9,545 nucleotides of DNA. It comes from Bacilli bacterium (lineage in GTDB: Bacteria; Bacillota_I; Bacilli_A; RF39; UBA660). Positions 1-6,264 of this stretch are shown in pieces (position 1 is the stretch's first letter; the number at the start of each line of letters is the position of its first letter). The DNA is taken from contig JAAWSW010000051.1 of assembly GCA_022801735.1 (NCBI GenBank), forward strand, positions 1 through 9,545, read 5' to 3'. The translations under genes and the position numbers were made by a program. The notes beneath the pieces were generated by a model that saw only the letters and a program-made list of their open reading frames with translations, had not been told where the DNA came from and made no database searches.

Positions 1-1047
1 TCTTATTCTTTTAATATATATAGTACTATTTTAAATGATAAAAAAGAAAAAACATTAGGAGAAACTATATTAATTTTTATTAAAGATATTAAAACATGGT
101 TAAAATTCACTTTGTTAATTTTGGCTATATCAGTTGTAATCTTTATAATAGTATTTCTATCATGTATAATTTTATCAATTACTGATACATGGTTTAAATT
201 ATTAACCATAGTTGCATTAATTATTTTATTTATATTAGTTTATCCTATTTTAAATATATTAATGTTTAGTTATATCGATAAAAATAATAGAAATAAAAAT
301 TTAATAGAACACATTTCTTATGCTTTTAACTTTACAAAAGAAAATATAATTAAATTTTATGCTTTAAATTTTAGTTTTATATTTTGGCACTTACTTTCAA
401 TTTTAACTATAGGTATTTTATATATATGGGTTTTACCATACATTTCTATTGCTCAAATAAATCTTTATAAACATTGGAATAAAAGAGAGACATTTATATC
501 AAATAAAAAAGAAATTCAAGATAAAAATATCGTTTGGTTTTCTTTGCTAATTATATCTGCTACAATTATTATTTTTCTTTCATTTTATGTAAAAAATACT
601 TTTTCCAGTAATAACAAAAATGCTAATTTAACATTAGATAATCAAACAATTTCATTTAAAGTACCAGATAACTTTACAGTTAATCGTTACGAGAGTACAA
701 CTGATTATTTAGAATATGATAAATATAACGCAGCAGGTGATTATATTACATATAATTTAATTTATCACTATGATGAAAATTATGATTATTGGAAAAAAAC
801 TAATCTTAAAAATTATAAAGAAAGTTATTATAATGTTCAAATAGATGAATATGAAACAGTCATCAATAAGGTTAAAGTACAAGTATTTTATATTAATTAT
901 AAAGTAGAAAAAGATGATGAATATAATTATCATGATACATTTGTATATTATCCTTTAAATGAAGATTATGCTGTAGAAATAATTATTAGTATGAATGAAG
1001 TAAATAAAAACAACTTAAAAGATTATTTAAAAACAAATAATTCCTAA
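1..1047 (+). CDS. DUF975-like integral membrane protein with C-terminal extracytoplasmic domain, 5' partial
   Basis: The frame is open from the first base of the window to a TAA at 1045-1047 (348 codons seen), and no credible start with a ribosome site lies inside, so the N-terminus is outside the window. A TTG at 112 is an available start but has no Shine-Dalgarno site and falls inside the first membrane segment. Visible residues 36-60, 66-90, 120-147 and 178-197 are hydrophobic membrane spans. The stretch around 115-150, with FSFIFWHLLSILTIGIL followed by a WVLPY motif and a FY-like ending, resembles the DUF975 (PF06161) signature. After the last span, about 150 polar, Tyr/Asn/Asp-rich residues (198-348) probably form an exported domain of unknown function. 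The gene is followed by its own terminator. No function is known for DUF975, and I infer none. Confidence 0.75.
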   Translation, partial: SYSFNIYSTILNDKKEKTLGETILIFIKDIKTWLKFTLLILAISVVIFIIVFLSCIILSITDTWFKLLTIVALIILFILVYPILNILMFSYIDKNNRNKNLIEHISYAFNFTKENIIKFYALNFSFIFWHLLSILTIGILYIWVLPYISIAQINLYKHWNKRETFISNKKEIQDKNIVWFSLLIISATIIIFLSFYVKNTFSSNNKNANLTLDNQTISFKVPDNFTVNRYESTTDYLEYDKYNAAGDYITYNLIYHYDENYDYWKKTNLKNYKESYYNVQIDEYETVINKVKVQVFYINYKVEKDDEYNYHDTFVYYPLNEDYAVEIIISMNEVNKNNLKDYLKTNNS

Positions 1048-1074
1048 AAGGCACTTTTAAATAAGTGTTTTTTT
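1046..1074 (+). terminator. Intrinsic terminator after the DUF975-like gene
   Basis: CACTT (1052-1056) pairs with AAGTG (1063-1067) around a 6-base loop. The stem is extended outward by two G-T pairs and an A4/T4 tract and runs into a seven-T tail. The stem is weak but placed directly at the stop codon. Confidence 0.6.
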
Positions 1075-1089
1075 CATAAATAATAAATC

Positions 1090-1102
1090 CTACGATTCGT
1101 AG
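1090..1102. promoter_or_regulatory. 13-bp palindrome, candidate operator
   Basis: CTACGA-T-TCGTAG is a perfect inverted repeat around a central T, relatively GC-rich in an AT-rich spacer. It ends one base before the candidate -35 box of the next operon. That operon encodes an HTH regulator, so an autoregulatory operator is a reasonable inference. No second copy of the palindrome was seen in the window. Confidence 0.35.
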
Positions 1103-1103
1103 A

Positions 1104-1132
1104 GTGACATAAACCAATTATTATAATATTAT
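1104..1132 (+). promoter_or_regulatory. Sigma-A-like promoter of the membrane protein/HTH-VanZ operon
   Basis: GTGACA (1104-1109), a 17-base spacer, and TATTAT (1127-1132) each match the consensus hexamers at five of six positions. The start point would be near 1139, just before the ribosome site at 1140-1149. AT-rich sequence gives other possible -10 boxes nearby (for example TATAAT at 1122-1127), so the exact register is uncertain. Confidence 0.45.
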
Positions 1133-1154
1133 TGTTTTAGAAAGAGGGAATAAT

Positions 1155-1787
1155 ATGAAAAAAATTTTAATAAATAATTATGGAATCTTAATAATGATAT
1201 TATTTATTATCAACAATACATTATTAGTGAATTTACACATTAATGGAATGCTTTATATATCTATTATGTTTTCAATAATTATATTAAATATTATAGTAAT
1301 TAATAAATATAAAAAAGAAATAAAATACAAAAGTTTAATTATAATTTCATTTCTAATAATGTTATCATCTAAAGATAGTTATAATTTAATATTTTATATT
1401 ACAAATATAATAACATTTATAATAGTTGGCATATCAGAAAGTAAAATTAATCAAATCACAATAATAATAGTCGACATTATATTTGTTGTTTTCCATCCAT
1501 TAATAATATTATATATATTTATAGTAATATTAGGTTTAAATGATAATCCTAGTATATATGAAGAAATGCATTACCACTGTGATAACAATTATAATGTATA
1601 TGCCTACTCAGGAGGCGCTATGGATAGTTTTCATTATAATATAAGTAAGTATTATGAAATTTTAAATATTGATGGTATAATAACGATAACTTATAACAAG
1701 CGAAATGAAAAAAATTATGAAGAATATAATAATTTTATAAAACATCATAAATGCAAATTAGTAGGTGAAATCCATGAATCTAAATAA
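1155..1787 (+). CDS. Hypothetical multi-pass membrane protein, first gene of the operon with the HTH-VanZ regulator
   Basis: The 210-residue protein starts at an ATG preceded by AGAGGG (1143-1148) at good spacing. Residues 8-28, 31-50, 58-72, 78-95 and 99-127 are hydrophobic, suggesting about five membrane spans. The last 80 residues are polar and rich in Tyr, Asn and His. They include a paired His-Cys (HYHC, 139-142), a YSGGAMDSFHY stretch near 151-161, and a C-terminal HHKC (197-200). I do not recognise the family. The 3' end overlaps the start of the HTH-VanZ gene by 14 bases, which implies translational coupling, so the two products probably act together, perhaps as a membrane sensor or target with its regulator. 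That functional link is inference from gene order only. Confidence 0.75.
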   Translation: MKKILINNYGILIMILFIINNTLLVNLHINGMLYISIMFSIIILNIIVINKYKKEIKYKSLIIISFLIMLSSKDSYNLIFYITNIITFIIVGISESKINQITIIIVDIIFVVFHPLIILYIFIVILGLNDNPSIYEEMHYHCDNNYNVYAYSGGAMDSFHYNISKYYEILNIDGIITITYNKRNEKNYEEYNNFIKHHKCKLVGEIHESK

Positions 1788-2646
1788 AATATCAAATTTA
1801 ATCAAAACAAAAAGAAAAGAAATCGGAATAACCCAAGAAGAATTAGCCCAAAGACTTTTCGTTACAGAAAAGGCAATTTCTAGATGGGAAACTGGTAGAG
1901 GGACACCTGACATTTCTTTATTAATTCCATTATCAAAAGAATTAAAAATAGATGTATCAGAACTATTAAACGGTGAAGAAAATAAAAAGAATAATATTGA
2001 AACTTTAATAGAATATAACGAAATACTCAAGTTAAATAAATTTAATTTACAAATAAAATTAATAATTACTTTATACTTTTTATCTATTTTTACCTTTCTT
2101 ATTTACCTAAGATTTGAATACGATCCAAATATAGAATTAAATTACTTTATTAGATTATTTATAATAATGATTGCTTCAATCTTTATAATTATTGGTAATA
2201 AAATATACGGAAATAACTATGTAGAAAAAATTGAAGATAAGAAAAAAGTCACTAAATTTTCTCAAATAATTATTTTCATATATTATGTAGTTTTACTATT
2301 TAATATGGTTATATTTGCGAGATATAATAATATTGATAGTTATAATATAATTCCATTTTTAACAATAACAGAACTAATATCCAATGAAAATGTATATTCA
2401 ATTATAATAAACATTTTTGGAAATCTATTAATTTTTATGCCACTTGAATATTTCCTTATAAAATTATTTAATATAAATAAACTACCACTAAATCTACTGA
2501 TATCATTTTTAATTATATTAATAATTGAAATATCACAGTTTATATTTAAAATAGGAGTCTTTGATATAGATGATATTATTTTATGTACGTCTGGAATGAT
2601 GATATTTTATATAATTTATAATTTTATAAAGAAATTGACATTTTAA
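1774..2646 (+). CDS. XRE-family HTH regulator fused to a VanZ-like membrane domain
   Basis: The 290-residue protein starts at the ATG at 1774, nine bases after an AGGTG ribosome site (1763-1767). An in-frame GTG at 1765 overlaps that site and is less likely. Residues 5-65 form a Cro/cI-type helix-turn-helix (ITQEELAQRL, then TEKAISRWETG). A short linker leads to membrane spans near 92-112, 124-142, 164-182, 208-230, 239-258 and 266-285. The last half carries the VanZ pattern: N-x-x-P-F near 191-195, GN and P around 216-223, E252-x-x-Q255, and D264-x-D-D267 followed by T-S-G. VanZ domains are linked to low-level teicoplanin resistance and envelope sensing, but their biochemistry is unclear. 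The fusion would tether a DNA-binding domain to the membrane. Cys271 stands where many VanZ proteins have Asn. The toxI promoter -35 box overlaps the final codons. Confidence 0.88.
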   Translation: MNLNKISNLIKTKRKEIGITQEELAQRLFVTEKAISRWETGRGTPDISLLIPLSKELKIDVSELLNGEENKKNNIETLIEYNEILKLNKFNLQIKLIITLYFLSIFTFLIYLRFEYDPNIELNYFIRLFIIMIASIFIIIGNKIYGNNYVEKIEDKKKVTKFSQIIIFIYYVVLLFNMVIFARYNNIDSYNIIPFLTITELISNENVYSIIINIFGNLLIFMPLEYFLIKLFNINKLPLNLLISFLIILIIEISQFIFKIGVFDIDDIILCTSGMMIFYIIYNFIKKLTF

Positions 2647-2663
2647 CAAAAATAGTATATATT
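2635..2663 (+). promoter_or_regulatory. Sigma-A promoter of the toxI antitoxin RNA (and read-through to toxN)
   Basis: A perfect TTGACA (2635-2640), a 17-base spacer and TATATT (2658-2663, five of six) form one of the best promoters in the window. The -35 box lies inside the last codons of the HTH-VanZ gene. The start point would be near 2670, and no ORF follows before the terminator at 2880, as expected for an RNA gene. A second possible -10 box, TATAAT, lies at 2700-2705 but lacks a good -35. Confidence 0.7.
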
Positions 2664-2669
2664 ATAGGT

Positions 2670-2731
2670 ACTTAAGTGATTAAGTTATGCAATTTTGCAT
2701 ATAATAATATCGCTATTAACAATAGCAATAT
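2670..2731 (+). other. Three inverted repeats in the toxI leader
   Basis: Three hairpins follow the predicted start point in series. ACTTAA/TTAAGT (2670-2685) has a GTGA tetraloop. TATGCA/TGCATA (2686-2701) has a TTT-type small loop. The longest, 2707-2731, pairs ATAT plus GCTATT with AATAGC plus ATAT around a three-base loop, with one C-A mismatch. They precede the antitoxin repeats. They may shield the 5' end of the RNA, end read-in from the upstream operon (though no T-run follows), or be DNA operator sites. Their role is not known. Confidence 0.5.
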
Positions 2732-2732
2732 C

Positions 2733-2835
2733 AAAAAAGCTAGTGATTCCCACTATGAGAGGAACTCAAAAAAGAGGTGATTCCGACCTTAACAGGAACT
2801 CAAAAAAGAGGTGATTCCCACCTTAAGAGGAACTA
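2733..2835 (+). repeat. Three tandem antitoxin units (35, 34, 34 nt)
   Basis: The units are 2733-2767, 2768-2801 and 2802-2835. Each has an A6 tract, a stem, GATTCC, the second strand of the stem, a five-base linker (TGAGA, TAACA, TAAGA) and GGAACT. Units 2 and 3 differ at few positions. Unit 1 carries one extra base after the A6 tract and a changed stem in which two base pairs have covaried. There are no spacers, so this is not a CRISPR array. Confidence 0.9.
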
Positions 2836-2867
2836 AAAAAAGAAACTAGAGAGCACACTCTAGTTTT
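2733..2867 (+). ncRNA. toxI: ToxI-type antitoxin RNA of a type III toxin-antitoxin system
   Basis: Three tandem 34-35-nt units are followed by an intrinsic terminator and a ToxN-like gene, the standard order of type III loci. In each unit a stem (TAGTG/CACTA in unit 1, AGGT(G)/(C)ACCT in units 2 and 3) encloses GATTCC. The loop bases TTCC can pair with GGAA that follows a five-base A-rich linker, giving an H-type pseudoknot. The AGGTGATT...ACCT..AAG pattern resembles the Pectobacterium ToxI repeat as I recall it. In that family ToxN cuts the precursor into single repeats, which then assemble with ToxN into an inactive complex. The A6 tracts between units are the likely cut sites, since A-rich sites are cut by related enzymes. 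Folding and family match are inferred by eye. Confidence 0.88.
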
Positions 2868-2880
2868 AATTTGATTTTTT
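2843..2880 (+). terminator. Intrinsic terminator between toxI and toxN
   Basis: AAACTAGAG (2843-2851) and CTCTAGTTT (2858-2866) form a perfect 9-bp stem with a 6-base loop, followed by T-rich sequence that ends in TTTTTT at 2875-2880. In known type III loci a terminator here sets the antitoxin to toxin transcript ratio by partial read-through. Confidence 0.85.
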
Positions 2881-2939
2881 ATAGAGTAGGGAAGATATAC
2901 TTATTTTAAAAATAAAATTAACTAAAAGTAGAAAAACGA

Positions 2940-2968
2940 TTGACTTACCACACGAACAAACGTATAAT
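2940..2968 (+). promoter_or_regulatory. Near-consensus promoter directly upstream of toxN
   Basis: TTGACT (2940-2945, five of six), a 17-base spacer and a perfect TATAAT (2963-2968) lie downstream of the toxI terminator. The start point would be near 2975, leaving a leader of about 13 bases that still holds the ribosome site. The distance from TATAAT to ATG (20 bases) equals that of the phosphomannomutase gene in this window. CCACA (2948-2952) and TGTGG (2972-2976) flank the -10 box as an inverted repeat and might be an operator. Confidence 0.55.
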
Positions 2969-2987
2969 TGATGTGGGCGGTGATTTT

Positions 2988-3491
2988 ATGGAAAATATGT
3001 TATGTATGGTAAAGATAGATACAAAATATTGTGATTATTTAAGGCAATTTGATGATAAAGTACCTTATAACTATAGAGAAAAGGAATTAAGACCATTTAT
3101 TGGGGTTTTGTTTGAAGTTAATAATTGTATGTATTTTGCTCCACTTTCAAGCCCAAAACCTAAACATTTGAAAATAAAATCTAAACTCGATTTTTTGAAA
3201 ATAGATAGTGGTAAATTAGGTGCTATTAATTTTAATAACATGTTACCAGTGACTGAAAACAATATAATAAAATTAGAGTTAGATAAGAAATGTATAACCA
3301 AATCAGAAGAAAAGTATATAAAACTTTTAAAAGAACAATTATTTTGGTTAAATCGTAATCATGAAAAATTATATGGAAGAAGTAAAAAACTATATACTAA
3401 ATATTTGGATGGGACACTAGATTCGAATATTGCTAAAAGATGCTGTAACTTTAAATTATTAGAAGAAAAATGTCAAGAATATAATAATTAA
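2988..3491 (+). CDS. toxN: ToxN/AbiQ-type endoribonuclease toxin (type III toxin-antitoxin)
   Basis: The 167-residue protein is close to the usual ToxN length of about 170. The ATG at 2988 is chosen because GGCGGTGAT (2976-2984) is a strong ribosome site; an in-frame TTG at 2940 is part of the promoter. Family blocks seen are Y-x-x-YLRQFDDKVP (14-26), RPFIGVLFEV (35-44), YFAPLSSPK (49-57), KLGAINFNNMLPV (76-88) and CNFKLLEEKCQEY (153-165). These align well with recalled Pectobacterium ToxN blocks; its active-site Thr-Ser of APLTSPK corresponds to Ser54-Ser55 here. ToxN is a cytoplasmic metal-independent RNase that cuts A-rich RNA and is held inactive by ToxI. Such loci act in phage abortive infection and plasmid maintenance. 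The protein has five Cys residues. CptN and TenpN are related alternatives, but the motif match favours ToxN/AbiQ. Confidence 0.92.
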   Translation: MENMLCMVKIDTKYCDYLRQFDDKVPYNYREKELRPFIGVLFEVNNCMYFAPLSSPKPKHLKIKSKLDFLKIDSGKLGAINFNNMLPVTENNIIKLELDKKCITKSEEKYIKLLKEQLFWLNRNHEKLYGRSKKLYTKYLDGTLDSNIAKRCCNFKLLEEKCQEYNN

Positions 3492-3546
3492 TTGATATGA
3501 AATTTTTAAAGTATATTTAGTATAAAAATTGTGGTAATATATAAGT

Positions 3547-4737
3547 ATGAGGAATATAAAGAAAACAATTATAATTATTTTGTTATTAATTTTATTAATT
3601 ATCACTTCGTTATTTCTATATATTAACTATCGTATTAAGTACGCTAAAATAAATGTAAAAACTATAGAAAATTTAAATATTGATGTTTATAGCAAAGTAA
3701 AACTAAAAGATTTAATAAAATCTATGAATGGAAAATTAATTAAAAATAAAACTATAAATACAACTAAAATAGGTAAACAACCTATAAAATTTGAATATAT
3801 AAATGATGAAAACATTAAAGTATCATATTCATTTTATATAAATGTAGTAGATAGAGTTGCTCCTATAGTAAGCGAGATTAAATCACTAACACTCACTAAA
3901 GGATATGATGGAAAAGTAGAAAACAAAATTTTCTGTGCTGATAATTACGATGATAATCCAAAATGTGAAATAATAGGAGATTACAATTTAAATGAGATAG
4001 GTTCTTATAATGTTACTTACAAAGCAACCGATAGTAGTAATAACATAACATCTATTCCACTCACAATAAATATCATAGAAAAAGAAAATAATTCTGAACC
4101 ACAAGAACCAACAACTACTAACTTTGAAGACATAAAAGCAAAATATAAAAAAGAAAACACTAAAATAGGAATAGATGTTTCATATCACCAAGGAGATATC
4201 GATTATCAAAAAGTAAAAGATGCTGGCGCAGAATTTGTTTTTATAAGAGTAGGTTATGGATATGATAAAAAAGGAAAAAATGTAATAGATGAAAACTTTA
4301 TTAAAAACATTAAAGGATTCAATAAAGTAGGTATTCCTGTTGGTATATATTTCTTTTCATATGCCGAGAACGGTAAAGAAGCAAAAAAACAAGCAGAGTG
4401 GGTTCTTAAAACAATAAAAAAATATAAAGTAGACCTTCCAATCGTATTTGACTGGGAAAATTGGTCAAACTATCAAGATTATCATTTATCACTTTATCAC
4501 TTAAATGATTTAGCCAATACATTCATTAAAACAGTAGAAAATAAAGGATATAAAGGAATGCTTTATAGTAGTAAAAATTATTTAAAATATGCTTGGAATG
4601 ATAATTACAATGTTTGGATTGCTCATTATAGCGACAAAGCCAATTATGAAGGAATGTATAATCTATGGCAAATATGTGATGATGGACAAATAGATGGAAT
4701 AAATACATCAGTTGATATAGATATAATGTATGAATAG
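3547..4737 (+). CDS. Membrane-anchored GH25 muramidase (lysozyme) with N-terminal Ig-like domain
   Basis: The 396-residue protein starts with a short basic stretch and a hydrophobic segment (6-26), a signal anchor without an obvious cleavage site. Residues 30-180 include an Ig-like module of the DUF5011/group-3 type (VAPIV near 104-108, GSYNVTYKATDSSNN near 152-166). Cys130 and Cys140 could form a disulfide. A Glu/Pro/Thr linker follows near 181-195. The GH25 domain spans about 205-396: GIDVSYHQG (208-216, Asp210), FIRVGYGY (232-239), IVFDWE (299-304, Asp302 and Glu304, the catalytic DxE), and a terminal WQ...VDIDIMYE. GH25 enzymes hydrolyse the MurNAc-GlcNAc beta-1,4 bond of peptidoglycan. 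No Shine-Dalgarno site precedes the ATG, and a stop codon lies 12 bases upstream in frame, so no other upstream start exists. A terminator follows. Confidence 0.92.
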   Translation: MRNIKKTIIIILLLILLIITSLFLYINYRIKYAKINVKTIENLNIDVYSKVKLKDLIKSMNGKLIKNKTINTTKIGKQPIKFEYINDENIKVSYSFYINVVDRVAPIVSEIKSLTLTKGYDGKVENKIFCADNYDDNPKCEIIGDYNLNEIGSYNVTYKATDSSNNITSIPLTINIIEKENNSEPQEPTTTNFEDIKAKYKKENTKIGIDVSYHQGDIDYQKVKDAGAEFVFIRVGYGYDKKGKNVIDENFIKNIKGFNKVGIPVGIYFFSYAENGKEAKKQAEWVLKTIKKYKVDLPIVFDWENWSNYQDYHLSLYHLNDLANTFIKTVENKGYKGMLYSSKNYLKYAWNDNYNVWIAHYSDKANYEGMYNLWQICDDGQIDGINTSVDIDIMYE

Positions 4738-4760
4738 GATACTTTAATTAGTATCTTTTT
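4736..4760 (+). terminator. Intrinsic terminator after the GH25 gene
   Basis: AGGATACT (4736-4743) pairs with AGTATCTT (4750-4757) around a 6-base loop, with T-rich sequence at 4756-4760. The stem begins within the stop codon. Confidence 0.75.
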
Positions 4761-4773
4761 CTTATTATATATA

Positions 4774-4800
4774 ACCAAATTTCATAAATATCATATATTA
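4774..4800 (+). promoter_or_regulatory. Possible sigma-K-like promoter of the LysM amidase gene
   Basis: AC (4774-4775), 16 bases, then CATATATTA (4792-4800) fits the sporulation sigma-K pattern AC-N16/17-CATANNNTA. The same bases hold TATATT (4794-4799), which could be a sigma-A -10 without a good -35. A start about seven bases later would fall at the edge of the ribosome site. In sequence this AT-rich the match could be chance. Confidence 0.25.
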
Positions 4801-4820
4801 TCCTAGGAGGAGATACGTTT

Positions 4821-6236
4821 ATGAATAATTTACAAGTTGTAGTTGACGCTGGCCACGGAGGGACTGACCCAGGAGCAGTAAGTAGTAGTGGCATAAGAGA
4901 AAAAGATTTAACATTACAAATCGCAAGATATATGTATGAAGAATTTCAAAAAAGAGGAGTACCAGTTACATTAGTCAGAAGCACAGATGAAACATTATCG
5001 CCAACCGAAAGAGTAAATAGAATATTAGATGCATATGGTAACAAATCAAACGTAATAGTTATTTCCAATCATATAAATGCCGCAGGTAGTGGTTATCAAG
5101 GCGCACAAGGAGCAGAAGTAATATATGCTTTAAGAAACAATAGCACCCTTGCTAATAATATCTTAAACGCTTTAGGTAATGCAGGTCAAAAAGTAAGACA
5201 AACATATCAAAGAAGATTACCAAGTGATACTTCAAAAGATTATTATTTCATTCATAGAAATACAGGGGTAACACAACCAGTAATCGTCGAATATGGTTTT
5301 ATAGATAGTCCAGAAGACTTATCAAGAATACAAAATAATTATAGATCATATGTAGATGCTGTAGTCGACGCTGTCATTTCAACTGCAGGAGGAACAACAA
5401 TACCAGTAATCCCATCTGGAAATACCTATACCGTAAAATCAGGAGACAGCCTATGGAGCATCGCCCAAAAATATAACACAACAGTAAACGAATTAAAAGC
5501 CTTAAATGCTTTAACAAGTAATAACCTACAAGTAGGTCAAATATTAACAGTACCAGGTGCAGGAACTCCATCACAACCAACACCAGGGGGAAACACTTAT
5601 ACAGTTAAAAATGGAGACAGTCTATGGAGTATCGCTCAAAAATATAATACAACTGTTAATACTTTAAAATCATTAAATGGTTTAACAAGCAACGACTTAC
5701 AAATAGGCCAAACATTAAAACTGCCAGGAGACATAGGTGAAACACCAGTAGAATCTAATACCTATACAGTAAAAGCAGGAGACAGTTTATGGAGTATTGC
5801 TAATAGATATGGGATAACAGTAAATGAATTAAAAGCATTAAATAATCTTACAAGCGATAATTTAACAATAGGGCAAGCGCTTAGAGTTCCAAGCAGCGAA
5901 ACAGGTACAACACCAGGAGGAACACCAAATCCAAGTAACACCTATACAGTAAAAAGCGGAGATAGTTTATGGAAAATTGCTAATCAATATAATGTGACAG
6001 TAAATGCAATAAAAACATTAAATGGTTTAACCTCAGATAGTTTAACCGTAGGCCAACAATTATTAATCCCAACAACCACAGGAACCACAAATACAAACAA
6101 AACATATACTGTACAATCAGGAGATAGTCTATGGAGCATTGCTAATAAATATGGTACAAATGTAAACACTTTAAAATCGCTAAATAATTTAACAAGTAAT
6201 ATGTTACAAATAGGCCAAACAATAAGATTACCATAA
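4821..6236 (+). CDS. N-acetylmuramoyl-L-alanine amidase (Amidase_3) with five LysM repeats
   Basis: The 471-residue protein starts at an ATG 10 bases after AGGAGGAG (4805-4812). Residues 4-187 form an Amidase_3 zinc domain: VVVDAGHGG (6-14, His12), Glu27 in REKDL, SNHINA (82-87, His84) and VEYGFI (156-161, Glu157). It cleaves the amide bond between MurNAc and L-alanine. Five LysM modules follow at about 201-245, 258-302, 313-357, 373-417 and 427-471, each with YTV-x-x-GDSLW-x-IA and a GQ-x-L/I-x-x-P end, separated by Gly/Pro/Thr/Ser linkers. LysM binds GlcNAc-containing glycans. There is no signal peptide. This suggests a mother-cell lytic enzyme (CwlC-like), non-classical export, or phage origin. 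No holin or phage gene is adjacent. It is convergent with the PdaA-like gene. Confidence 0.95.
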   Translation: MNNLQVVVDAGHGGTDPGAVSSSGIREKDLTLQIARYMYEEFQKRGVPVTLVRSTDETLSPTERVNRILDAYGNKSNVIVISNHINAAGSGYQGAQGAEVIYALRNNSTLANNILNALGNAGQKVRQTYQRRLPSDTSKDYYFIHRNTGVTQPVIVEYGFIDSPEDLSRIQNNYRSYVDAVVDAVISTAGGTTIPVIPSGNTYTVKSGDSLWSIAQKYNTTVNELKALNALTSNNLQVGQILTVPGAGTPSQPTPGGNTYTVKNGDSLWSIAQKYNTTVNTLKSLNGLTSNDLQIGQTLKLPGDIGETPVESNTYTVKAGDSLWSIANRYGITVNELKALNNLTSDNLTIGQALRVPSSETGTTPGGTPNPSNTYTVKSGDSLWKIANQYNVTVNAIKTLNGLTSDSLTVGQQLLIPTTTGTTNTNKTYTVQSGDSLWSIANKYGTNVNTLKSLNNLTSNMLQIGQTIRLP

Positions 6237-6238
6237 TT

Positions 6239-6264
6239 AAAACATCCACTAAGGGATGTTTTTT
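6239..6264. terminator. Bidirectional terminator between amidase and deacetylase genes
   Basis: AAAACATCC (6239-6247) and GGATGTTTT (6254-6262) form a 9-bp stem with a 6-base loop. The plus-strand T-run continues to 6264. On the minus strand the same hairpin has a TTTT tail. The last codons of the deacetylase gene (stop at 6249-6251) lie inside the stem and loop. Confidence 0.8.

Noticed and set aside
2733..2835. CRISPR-like direct repeats
   Set aside because: Units are contiguous 34-35-base tandem copies without unique spacers, and no cas gene is present. The order with a terminator and toxN fits a type III antitoxin.
2768..2835. GAGGTGAT in two units matches the 16S rRNA anti-Shine-Dalgarno complement and could be ribosome sites or a ribosome decoy
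   Set aside because: No start codon follows at useful spacing, and AGGTGATT is a normal part of ToxI pseudoknots, so the match is likely coincidental.
2802..2841. preQ1-I-like riboswitch (short stem, A-rich tail, about 34 nt)
   Set aside because: The loop and the C-rich ligand pocket do not match, three copies occur in tandem, and no queuosine gene follows.
2940..2987. TTG start for toxN at 2940
   Set aside because: This TTG is part of the TTGACT promoter box and has no Shine-Dalgarno site, while the ATG at 2988 has a strong one and gives the usual family length.
3497..3530. Hairpin AATTTTT/AAAAATT after toxN as a terminator
   Set aside because: The stem is pure A/T with a long loop and no T-run on the plus strand. 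toxN may read into the GH25 gene or end elsewhere.
4821..6236. Phage endolysin or prophage remnant
   Set aside because: No holin, integrase, tail or attachment-site features are near. Five LysM units and neighbouring wall genes fit a host enzyme better, although phage ancestry cannot be excluded.
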